A DNA stretch of 19,605 nt from Candidatus Margulisiibacteriota bacterium (GTDB lineage: Bacteria; Margulisbacteria; WOR-1; JAKLHX01; JBAZKV01). Below, in pieces: positions 13,751 to 19,605 of this stretch (positions within the stretch are counted from its first letter, which is position 1; every line of letters starts with the position of its first letter). The stretch is from assembly GCA_041650635.1 (NCBI GenBank), contig JBAZKV010000027.1:1-19605 (forward strand). Reading direction: 5' to 3'. The notes beneath the pieces were generated by a model. That model worked only from the letters and a program-made list of their open reading frames with translations, was not told the origin of the DNA and did no database searches. The position numbers and the translations under genes are program-made.

Positions 13751-15211
13751 TCAAACCTTTTGATACGGGAAGATATTGTCCGGTCCCAGTATTAAGAACG
13801 GATCCAGGTCTCTTTTGACCTTTATCATCTCATTAACGCCATTTTCGCCGTACATCTCTTTAAGGTAAGCGTGTTTTAGTTTTCCTATGCCGTGTTCCGC
13901 GGATGCCGTACCGCCAAGGGACACGGCCTTTCTGACAAACTTTATATAAAGGTCTTTAACCGCCCTAAATTCCTCTTTCGATTTTGGCAGCATATTAACA
14001 TGCAGATGGCTATCGCCTATATGACCAAATATCAGATTGTCGATCGCACAACTGCCGAGGACATCCCTGTAAAAACTGAACATCTCCCTGAACCTGTCAT
14101 GAGGCACCGCTATGTCTGTGCCCGCTTTGGGATACCCCCTCTTTTTGACGACCTCGTTCACCGCTTCAGGCATGGAGTGTCTTATATCCTTAAGTTCCTT
14201 TTCCTTTTCAGGAGTTTCGGCTGTCCACACATCGTCAAGGGATACTCCGTGTTCTTCAAGAAGCGCCCCCCACTTTTCAAGGTATGCATTCTCTTTTTGT
14301 GATGTTATTTCTTCTTCAAAGAACACAAGGGCCCTGGTCTTGGCGGGGATCGCCGGGTGCTTTGTCCGCAGCAGTACGATCGCGTTCTCGTCAAAGTACT
14401 CGACCGCCAAAGCATCAAGGCCTGCGGGGTCCTTCTTTTTTCTGCTTTCGAAGGTTTGCTTTTTTATATCACCCACAAAGTCAAGCGCTCTATACTCATC
14501 TTCAAAGAACGCAAAAGCCGCAAAAACAAAACCAACCTTTGGCAGCAACTCCAACTCGGCCTCGACAATAACCCCGAGAGTTCCTTCGCTTCCAATGAAC
14601 AGGTCGATCAGGTCCATTCCAGATCTGGAATAATATCCCGCCGCATTCTTAATCTCCGGCATTTTATAATTGGGCATTGGACATTGGACATTGGACATTG
14701 GACATTTCTTCCCTCTCTTTATATCTATTGCCTCTCCACTGCTCAATACAACCTTTATTCTGTTAACATACTTCCTCGTTGCTCCATACTTAAATGTGCG
14801 TGCTCCCGACGCATTTGTGGCAATATTGCCTCCTATGAACGCTGTCCATTCGGTTGCATCCGGGGGATAAAAACACCCGAGACTTTCCGCTGCGGCGTGT
14901 ATCTCTGTTATCGGTACTCCGGCCTGGACAGTTATTGAACCTTTTTTAAGGTCCAATATTCTGTTCAACCTGTCCGTGGCAATGACCTGCCCCGCAAAGG
15001 GAAGCCTGCCTCCTGTCACGCCTGTGCCCCCTCCGGATACGGTTATCGGTACTTTGTTCGCAGCTGCTGCTTTGAGAACCTGGTTCACCTCATCATAGTT
15101 TTCGGGAAGGAACACTTTATCCGTATGTGCTCCATTGAGCCCGGAAGCGTCCTCCAGGTATGGTTTTATGAGGTCCTGTTCATTTTTGATGATCATTTCC
15201 AGCCGCTCCAT
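13751..15211 (-). CDS. FAD-binding oxidoreductase (GlcD/D-lactate dehydrogenase-like)
   Basis: This flavoenzyme of the vanillyl-alcohol-oxidase fold is likely to oxidise a 2-hydroxy acid such as glycolate or D-lactate. The N-terminal FAD_binding_4 domain has VTVSGGGTGVTGGRLPF-like residues (57-72), GGNIATNASGARTFKYG (128-143) and LFIGSEGTLGVI. The C-terminal FAD-oxidase domain ends with IFGHIGDSHLHVNMLP and GGTASAEHGIGKLKHAYL, the metal/substrate segments. Residues 170-180 (CPMSNVQCPMP) are encoded by an ATTGGAC heptamer array, in a loop between FAD-domain strands. Full length is 486 aa. An internal ATG at 15196 (MIIKNEQDL) has GGAG 9 nt upstream and may be the true start. No glcE/glcF or lactate permease gene is adjacent. 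The substrate is inferred from family only. Confidence 0.9.
   Translation of the reverse strand: MERLEMIIKNEQDLIKPYLEDASGLNGAHTDKVFLPENYDEVNQVLKAAAANKVPITVSGGGTGVTGGRLPFAGQVIATDRLNRILDLKKGSITVQAGVPITEIHAAAESLGCFYPPDATEWTAFIGGNIATNASGARTFKYGATRKYVNRIKVVLSSGEAIDIKRGKKCPMSNVQCPMPNYKMPEIKNAAGYYSRSGMDLIDLFIGSEGTLGVIVEAELELLPKVGFVFAAFAFFEDEYRALDFVGDIKKQTFESRKKKDPAGLDALAVEYFDENAIVLLRTKHPAIPAKTRALVFFEEEITSQKENAYLEKWGALLEEHGVSLDDVWTAETPEKEKELKDIRHSMPEAVNEVVKKRGYPKAGTDIAVPHDRFREMFSFYRDVLGSCAIDNLIFGHIGDSHLHVNMLPKSKEEFRAVKDLYIKFVRKAVSLGGTASAEHGIGKLKHAYLKEMYGENGVNEMIKVKRDLDPFLILGPDNIFPYQKV
14669..14703. repeat. ATTGGAC heptamer array inside the FAD dehydrogenase gene
   Basis: Exactly five 7-bp units on the plus strand: ATTGGGC then four ATTGGAC, preceded by ATTTTATA. 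The four perfect copies suggest a recent or homogenised array. It encodes CPMSNVQCPMP in the gene's frame (minus). Confidence 0.9.
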
Positions 15212-15235
15212 CTAATAAGCCGTTTTACCGCTGCC

Positions 15236-15267
15236 ATTCTATTATCTCATGGTAGAATTAATTTAGG
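15236..15267. promoter_or_regulatory. Symmetric divergent -10 boxes; near-leaderless start of the DUF2156 gene
   Basis: ATTCTA (15236-15241) and TAGAAT (15253-15258) are inverted copies. Plus strand: TGGTAGAAT (15250-15258) is an extended -10 that puts +1 at 15265, leaving the 3-nt leader AGG before ATG 15268. Minus strand: TAGAAT at 15241-15236 would start the FAD dehydrogenase with a leader of about 18 nt. Confidence 0.5.
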
Positions 15268-16161
15268 ATGCAAATTCCCAAATACCCTCTGTTAAAGTCC
15301 CTCGAGCTTTCCGACAAAGCCCTTATTGAGAGCTATTTTGCCAAACACCCTTCAGGTCTTTCCGAATACACCTTTGCCAATTTTTTTGCCTGGCGCAGAT
15401 TTGACCGCTCCGAGCTGACCATGATAAACGGCAACCTCTGTTTTCTTGTGAATGCGCCCGACAGGAACCGCTACTTTATGATGCCATTCGGGAACACTGA
15501 CATGGAAGACACTCTTATAAAATGCCTTGAAACGGCGCCAAAGGTGGTGCGTCTGCCGCTGGCCTTTGTAGAGCAATATGCAAAGGACAGCAGCCGCTTT
15601 GCCGTAGAAGAGGACCCTGACCAGTTCGATTACATCTACCTGTCCGGGGACCTTATGGAATTGAAGGGAAAGAAATACGACGGAAAAAGGAACCACATTA
15701 ACTATTTTTTGAGGTCCGACTCTTTTGCTTACGAAAGAATGTCGGAAGAACATTTTGAAGAGTGCTGCCTGCTCAACGATGCCTGGTGCAAAGAAAAGAA
15801 AAGAGAATCGGAGCTGTTCCCCAATATAGAGTGCGAAGCGGAGGTCGTTAAGGAGACGCTGCGCAATTTTAGAGCGCTGGGGCTTACCGGAGGGGTGATC
15901 TTTGTTAACGGCAGGATAAAGGCTTTCAGCATAGGTGAAAAACTGACCGAGGATACCGTGGTCATCCATATAGAAAAAGCGGACCCGGCGATCCGCGGAC
16001 TATCTCAGCTGATCAATAGAGAATTTGTAAGGAACGAATGGTCTCATTTCACCTACATCAATCGCGAACAGGATATGGGGCATCCGGGACTCCGAAAAGC
16101 CAAGTTGAGCTACCATCCGGTCAAGCTTGAGAAGAAATACAATATATTCCTCAAAACTTAG
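15268..16161 (+). CDS. DUF2156 (phosphatidylglycerol lysyltransferase C-terminal-like) protein
   Basis: This protein has the GNAT-like DUF2156/LPG_synthase_C fold found at the end of MprF and as stand-alone cytosolic proteins. Recognisable parts are LSEYTFANFFAWRRF near the N-terminus, the central YLSGDLMELKGKKYDGKRNHINYFLR, GGVIFVNGRIKAFSIGEKL and, near the C-terminus, YINREQDMGHPGLRKAKLSYHPVKL. The length of 297 is usual for the stand-alone form. There are no membrane segments, so it is not a full MprF flippase-synthase. The biochemical role of the stand-alone form is not established; aminoacyl transfer is a family-based guess. The start has an extended -10 leaving a 3-nt leader. It is divergent from the FAD dehydrogenase. 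Confidence 0.88.
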   Translation: MQIPKYPLLKSLELSDKALIESYFAKHPSGLSEYTFANFFAWRRFDRSELTMINGNLCFLVNAPDRNRYFMMPFGNTDMEDTLIKCLETAPKVVRLPLAFVEQYAKDSSRFAVEEDPDQFDYIYLSGDLMELKGKKYDGKRNHINYFLRSDSFAYERMSEEHFEECCLLNDAWCKEKKRESELFPNIECEAEVVKETLRNFRALGLTGGVIFVNGRIKAFSIGEKLTEDTVVIHIEKADPAIRGLSQLINREFVRNEWSHFTYINREQDMGHPGLRKAKLSYHPVKLEKKYNIFLKT

Positions 16162-16212
16162 ATTTCAATGTCTCATAAAGTGATCTTTTTACTTTTGTAT
16201 CTGCATATCATT

Positions 16213-16290
16213 GTCCCTAATTTATCACTAATTGATCTATCCCTAATTACACCAATGGAATGATCCCTAATTGCTCCAATTAACACCAAT
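16213..16290 (-). repeat. Left inverted array of ATTNGNG-type units
   Basis: Read on the minus strand it is a run of ATTGGTGTTA, ATTGGAGCA, ATTAGGGATC, ATTCC, ATTGGTGTA, ATTAGGGATAGATCA, ATTAGTGATAA and ATTAGGGAC. Bases 16213-16281 align with 16711-16778 in inverse orientation, with about a dozen differences by eye. Confidence 0.8.
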
Positions 16291-16428
16291 AGCCCGAAAG
16301 GCACAGGCCACTCGACTCTCTTCATTAGCCCGGGGCAGCTTGCACTAAGCGGAGCCAACGAAGTGAGCGTAGTCGAGGTGGCGGGAAAATTGCTGGGAGG
16401 AATTGATAGTGAAAGGGGGTGATAAACC

Positions 16429-16684
16429 ATGGCATCTGAAGCAAAGCTTATTTATCCGGAATTGAGCTATAAACTGGTTGGGATATTATTTAAGGCATAC
16501 AACAATCTTGGGGGAGGTTATCAAGAGAAGATATATCAATCAGCGGTTAGAAAAGAGCTCAAAAGCAACAAGATCAACTTCATGGAACAGGTAGGCATTG
16601 ACTTGAAATATCGGGATAATAGTAAGCATGAACAGGAACGGCATCTTCTTTAAGCGCCTATTAAAAGGCTATTCTGTTCATTAG
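16429..16684 (+). pseudogene. GxxExxY-family (PD-(D/E)XK_3) protein, internally deleted and frameshifted
   Basis: The reading frame starts at ATG 16429 after AAAGGGGGTG. It gives 74 residues, including YPELSYKLVGILFKAYNNLG and the family motif G-Y-Q-E-K-I-Y (30-36), and then stops at 16653. Family members are about 120-130 residues and carry their PD-(D/E)XK residues (a D...ELK segment) after this point; that part is missing. In another frame, 16628-16684 encodes MNRNGIFFKRLLKGYSVH and a stop, which looks like the family's C-terminal end (FT-x-x-G-x-x-F/Y-K-R-x-L-x-G-Y). The simplest reading is an internal deletion of roughly 40-50 codons that also shifted the frame. The product cannot be an active nuclease-fold protein. 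The function of intact members is not known. Confidence 0.75.
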
Positions 16685-16695
16685 CTTGCTACATA

Positions 16696-16779
16696 AGTGT
16701 TATTAGGGGAAATTGGAGCTATTGGGGATATACCTATTCGTGTTATTCGGGATATATCAATTAGTGATAGATTCGTGTA
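16696..16779 (+). repeat. Right inverted array of ATTNGNG-type units
   Basis: The plus strand reads ATTAGGGGAA, ATTGGAGCT, ATTGGGGATATACCT, ATTCGTGTT, ATTCGGGATATATCA, ATTAGTGATAG, ATTCGTGT. It is the inverted partner of 16213-16290. Its end forms half of a 9-bp hairpin, AGTGATAGA (16763-16771) with TCTATCACT (16788-16796), just before the hisG promoter. Confidence 0.8.
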
Positions 16780-16809
16780 AAATTACTTCTATCACTCTTT
16801 CTCGTAAGA

Positions 16810-16837
16810 TGTTAAAATAGAACAAAGGAGCCAATCG
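16810..16837 (+). promoter_or_regulatory. hisG promoter and ribosome-binding site
   Basis: TGTTAAAAT (16810-16818) is an extended -10 with one mismatch. A 6-nt discriminator gives +1 near 16825, so the leader is about 13 nt and begins with the ribosome-binding site (AAGGAG, 16825-16830), 7 nt before ATG 16838. No attenuator or His-codon leader fits in this space. Confidence 0.55.
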
Positions 16838-17713
16838 ATGCCAAACAAACTAAAACTCGGCCTCCCCAAAGGAAGCCTCCAGGGATCGACCTTTGAACTG
16901 TTTGAAAAGGCCGGTTACAAGATAAAACTGTCCTCAAGGTCTTACTTCCCGGTGATCGACGATGAAGAGATAGAAGTAATGCTGATCAGAGCTCAGGAAA
17001 TGGCACGATATGTGGAAAGCAAAGTGATTGACTGCGGTCTTACCGGAACGGACTGGACCCTTGAAAGCGGCTGCAAGGTTGAAAAAATAAAGGATCTCGT
17101 CTACGCAAAACAGGGCCTGCGCAAGGTACGCTGGGTCCTGGCAGCGCCAAAAGGATCGGCTATCAAAAGCGTAAAAGACCTCGAAGGTAAAAGAGTTGCG
17201 ACGGAATTGGTGAACATCTCGGAACAGTACTTCAAAAAGAACGGGGTTAAGGCAACGGTTGAGTTTTCCTGGGGCGCGACCGAGGCCAAATGCCCGGAAC
17301 TCGCGGACGCGATAATAGAGCTGACAGAAACGGGCAATTCATTAAGAGCGAACAATCTGGAAATACTGGACACGGTGCTTGAATCAAACACTATCTTTAT
17401 TGCCAATAAAGATGCTTTGTCCGATAAGTGGAAAAAAGAGAAGATAGGCAACATCCTGCTCCTGCTGGAAGGCGCTCTTGTTGCCCAGACGCTCGTCGGG
17501 CTTAAGATGAATGTTCAAAAAGGCAAACTGGATAAGGTCCTGTGCTGCCTTCCTGCACTAAAGAACCCTACGATCGCCGAACTTAGCGACAAGAACTGGG
17601 TAGATGTGGATACGATAATCGAAGAAAAGACAGCGAGAGATCTGATACCCAGGCTGAAAGCCGCCGGAGCCGAGGGAATCGTGGAATATCCGCTGAACAA
17701 GGTCATTTACTAG
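16838..17713 (+). CDS. hisG: ATP phosphoribosyltransferase, long form (HisG)
   Basis: It catalyses the first step of histidine synthesis (ATP + PRPP to phosphoribosyl-ATP). LKLGLPKGSLQGSTFELFEKAGY is the N-terminal signature. CGLTGTDW and VATELVNISEQYF belong to the two periplasmic-binding-protein-like lobes. GATEAKCPELADAIIELTETGNSLRANNLEI is the PRPP-binding region (E-x-x-x-x-x-x-A-D-x-I-x-x-x-x-x-x-G-x-x-L). The C-terminal 80 residues (LVGLKMNVQKGKLDKVLCCLPALKNPTI...) are the HisG_C domain, which gives histidine feedback inhibition, so no HisZ is needed. The length of 291 fits. No other his gene is in the window, so the pathway genes are scattered or lie elsewhere. Confidence 0.97.
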   Translation: MPNKLKLGLPKGSLQGSTFELFEKAGYKIKLSSRSYFPVIDDEEIEVMLIRAQEMARYVESKVIDCGLTGTDWTLESGCKVEKIKDLVYAKQGLRKVRWVLAAPKGSAIKSVKDLEGKRVATELVNISEQYFKKNGVKATVEFSWGATEAKCPELADAIIELTETGNSLRANNLEILDTVLESNTIFIANKDALSDKWKKEKIGNILLLLEGALVAQTLVGLKMNVQKGKLDKVLCCLPALKNPTIAELSDKNWVDVDTIIEEKTARDLIPRLKAAGAEGIVEYPLNKVIY

Positions 17714-17734
17714 AGCTGAAGGTAGCCAAGGGTG

Positions 17735-17790
17735 TAGGGTCAAGGGTATAGTAGACGGTTTTCCGGCTTGACCCTTGCCCCTTGACCCTA
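17735..17790. terminator. TTGACCC heptamer dyad between hisG and the NHL gene
   Basis: TAGGGTCAAGGG (17735-17746) and CCCTTGACCCTA (17779-17790) are perfect 12-bp inverted arms with a 32-nt loop. The right side is itself a 7-bp tandem: TTGACCC, TTGCCCC, TTGACCC (17768-17788). It lies between convergent genes and could act as a two-way terminator, though neither side has a T-run. The TAG stop of the NHL gene lies inside the right arm. Confidence 0.6.
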
Positions 17791-19605
17791 ATCAAGCACT
17801 GCTATCTTACCCCTCCCCAGCACCTTAGCCCCTGCCACTATCCTGAACGGGTAGATCCCGTTGCCGACCGTTGAACCAAAGTCATCTTTCCCATCCCACT
17901 CAACCTCGTTATACCCTGCTTTCCCTCCCATGCTCCCGGTTAAATAACTCCTCTTCCACACCAGCGCTCCCCTTACATCAAAGATATACACCAATATATT
18001 GCTGTCCACGGTCAGGTTATATGTTATCTTTGTTGTCCCTGCCGTTGTATTGAATGGATTCGGGTAATTAAGAGGTACCCCTATTATCTCAGCTTCCGAC
18101 CCTGCTCTTACCTCAAGGTCGGTTGCTTCATATGTTGCCCAGTTACCAAGATAATCCGATACCTCTATCTTAAGGTCATACTTGCCAGGTACCAGTTCGT
18201 TCTTAACTTTGAATGTGAATATGCCTGTGGTTGAATTATATGAATCTGTAGAAGCATCAAATGAGGCATATGTATACAATGTTGAGCCAAGGGTTATCTT
18301 AAGATTATTTATATATACTCCCCCAACAGTTCCTGAGCCTGACAGTTTTGCTTTAAGTGTGGGAATAGAATTAATGGTATCTCCTGACACCACTCCTGCC
18401 TCGTTTATTTTGACATCAGAAATAACAGGTTTGGTGGTGTTTAGATCGTAGATGAGGACGCGGTTGTTAGATGCGTCGGCAATAAATAATATCGTGCTAT
18501 CGCAATCAACACCAACGGGAAAATTCAGTGTTTTAGATGATGGATCTCCTCCCTGGTTCGCTGAATTTGAGCTCATATCACTTTGGCCGATAACCATATT
18601 TGCAGACATATTATTTGAGATAGGGACAGTATTATAAACAAGCAGTCTATGATTCTCTGTATCAACAACGAACAATCTGCCATTATTAATTCTTAAAGCC
18701 CTCGGAGCATTTAATGTGTTTGACGCGGCACTGCCTCCCTGATTTAAAGAATGTGATGTCATATCGGTCTGTCCAATAACAACATCAGCAGAAGCATTAT
18801 TTGCTGTAGGAATATTGCTGAACACCAGGACCCTGTGATTATTTCTGTCTGTTATGAACAACTTGCCGCCGCTGCTTAGAACTCCGGAAAGATAATAAAG
18901 ACTTCTTGCCGAAACACCTCCATTGTTCGCGGTTGAAGAGGTCATATCCGGCTGCCCAACAACAACATCGGCAGCAGCATTATTCACTGCAGGAAGGCTA
19001 TTGTAGATAAGAACTCTGTTGTTTTCAGTGTCAGCTATAAATAATTTGTTGCCATCATAAAAAAGTCCATAACAATACGAATGGGCGCTTGCAGAGGGAC
19101 TGCCGCCCTGGTTCTTTGCTCTTGAAGTCATATCCGACTGGCCTATGACCACATCAGCTGAAGCATTATTTGATACAGGGATTGTATTAAAGATAAGGAC
19201 CCTGTAATTACCCGCGTCCGAGATAATAAGTTTTGTCCCATCGGTAAAAACATCTATCGGATAGTAAAGCGTATTTGCTTCAGGCATTGCCCTTCCCTGG
19301 TTTGCGGAATTTGAGACCATATCCGGTTGGCCGATCACTACATCAGCGTTCGCGTTAGCTGATGCGGGGATGCTGTTGTATATCAACACCCTGTTGTTAA
19401 AATAATCGGCAATGAACAGTCTGTTCCCGTTAATAACTCCTCCATGCGGGCTATACAGGGTGTTTGCAGTGTGTATGTCCGACTGATTGATCTGATTATG
19501 CGTCATATCCGGCTGGCCGATGACAAAATCGGCAGGAGCGTTATTCGATGACGGGATGCTGTTATAGACCAGCACCCTGTGGTTCATCCTGTCGGAAATG
19601 ACCAG
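17788..19605 (-). CDS. NHL-repeat beta-propeller surface protein with C-terminal FlgD-Ig-like/NYPNPFN domain (5' end outside window)
   Basis: The frame is open through base 19605 (L-V-I-S-D-R-M-N-H-R-V...), so the gene starts beyond the window. About 380 residues are tandem repeats of 50-55 aa, each with [LF]-F-I-A-D-x-x-N-N-R-V-L-I-Y-N, then SIP..NN..ADVVIGQPDM. I count seven N-x-R-[VL]-L strands and six (V/F/M)-(I/V)-G-Q-x-D-M segments, enough for about one NHL propeller. An Ig-like segment follows (KPVISDVKIN ... LEVRAG). Last is a C-terminal domain of about 93 residues starting NYPNPFN and ending GNGIYPFRIVAGAKVLGRGKIAVLD. In relatives this is a FlgD-like/T9SS-type sorting or anchoring region. 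It is probably exported, but the signal peptide is not visible. The substrate or partner is unknown. Confidence 0.88.
   Translation of the reverse strand: MVISDRMNHRVLVYNSIPSSNNAPADFVIGQPDMTHNQINQSDIHTANTLYSPHGGVINGNRLFIADYFNNRVLIYNSIPASANANADVVIGQPDMVSNSANQGRAMPEANTLYYPIDVFTDGTKLIISDAGNYRVLIFNTIPVSNNASADVVIGQSDMTSRAKNQGGSPSASAHSYCYGLFYDGNKLFIADTENNRVLIYNSLPAVNNAAADVVVGQPDMTSSTANNGGVSARSLYYLSGVLSSGGKLFITDRNNHRVLVFSNIPTANNASADVVIGQTDMTSHSLNQGGSAASNTLNAPRALRINNGRLFVVDTENHRLLVYNTVPISNNMSANMVIGQSDMSSNSANQGGDPSSKTLNFPVGVDCDSTILFIADASNNRVLIYDLNTTKPVISDVKINEAGVVSGDTINSIPTLKAKLSGSGTVGGVYINNLKITLGSTLYTYASFDASTDSYNSTTGIFTFKVKNELVPGKYDLKIEVSDYLGNWATYEATDLEVRAGSEAEIIGVPLNYPNPFNTTAGTTKITYNLTVDSNILVYIFDVRGALVWKRSYLTGSMGGKAGYNEVEWDGKDDFGSTVGNGIYPFRIVAGAKVLGRGKIAVLD

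Larger units (their letters stand above)
16181..16800 (+). mobile_element. Putative repeat-flanked GxxExxY element (degenerate)
   Basis: The whole gap between the DUF2156 gene and the hisG promoter is filled by inverted arrays of an ATT(A/G/C)G(T/G)G-type unit around a broken GxxExxY gene. The outer ends (AAAGTGAT at about 16187-16194; ATCACTCTTT at 16791-16800) also look loosely inverted. I see no transposase and no clear target duplication, so mobility is inference. Between the left array and the gene (about 16291-16420) lies another repeat-like, GC-rich stretch with CCACTCGACT facing AGTCGAGGTGG. Confidence 0.45.

Noticed and set aside
14669..14703. Possible CRISPR array
   Set aside because: The units are 7 bp and directly adjacent, with no spacers or leader, and they are inside a coding gene.
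14357..14938. Plus-strand ORF of 193 codons across the FAD dehydrogenase repeat array
   Set aside because: It reads the ATTGGAC array as G-H-W-T-L-D-I repeats and is antisense to a conserved enzyme.
15352..15969. Minus-strand ORF of 205 codons inside the DUF2156 gene
   Set aside because: It is antisense to a gene with clear family segments. The long frame results from codon bias on the coding strand.
16173..16430. Minus-strand ORF of 85 codons upstream of the GxxExxY gene
   Set aside because: It is a translation of the repeat array (I-G-A-I-R-D-H-S-I-G-V-I-R-D-R-S-I) and has no ribosome-binding site. It also overlaps the start of the GxxExxY frame.

Overview
The window is a gene-dense piece of a bacterial chromosome, probably from an uncultivated, anaerobic, Gram-negative-like lineage. 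Several things point that way: a MetV-MetF pair of the Wood-Ljungdahl type, a type III pantothenate kinase, a lone TldD-like protease, an NHL-repeat surface protein ending in an NYPNPFN/FlgD-Ig-like domain, and many short repeats inside and between genes. The style resembles Margulisbacteria/Saganbacteria (WOR-1), Elusimicrobia or Omnitrophica genomes. I cannot fix the phylum without a search. There is no rRNA, tRNA or CRISPR that I can see.

Layout. Plus strand, 1-6998: the 3' end of a CofD/YvcK-like gene, phosphoglucomutase (pgm), an unrecognised 333-residue protein, a class I methyltransferase with an unknown N-terminal half, ketopantoate reductase (panE) and a TldD-type peptidase. Minus strand, 7024-11462, read right to left: coaX, lysS, metV, metF, a nucleotidyltransferase and a 57-codon ORF that overlaps it by 4 nt. 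The cluster is tight (17-nt overlap, 0-nt gap, 12-nt gap, 4-nt overlap). The remainder alternates in orientation: HD-domain hydrolase (+), RluD-family pseudouridine synthase (-), a 32-codon Arg/Lys-rich ORF (+), an FAD-linked glycolate/lactate-type dehydrogenase (-), a DUF2156 protein (+), a broken GxxExxY gene between inverted repeat arrays (+), hisG (+), and the NHL-repeat protein (-), which runs off the right edge.

The genes are mostly housekeeping: sugar phosphate, CoA (panE and coaX are two steps of one pathway), folate C1, histidine, translation and RNA modification. The unusual layer is repeats and regulation. (1) Short tandem arrays of about 7 bp occur in five places with four different unit sequences. 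Two lie in frame inside coaX and the FAD dehydrogenase, in the same orientation and codon phase. (2) A 28-bp perfect palindrome precedes tldD, and a diverged copy is read in frame inside tldD. (3) A GxxExxY gene with an internal deletion sits between inverted arrays about 68 bp long. (4) Several genes have a -10 box placed so that transcription would start at, or 3-6 nt before, the start codon, implying leaderless or near-leaderless mRNAs. Other genes carry strong Shine-Dalgarno sequences. (5) Two small ORFs (57 and 32 codons) look real from gene overlap, ribosome-binding site and promoter evidence.
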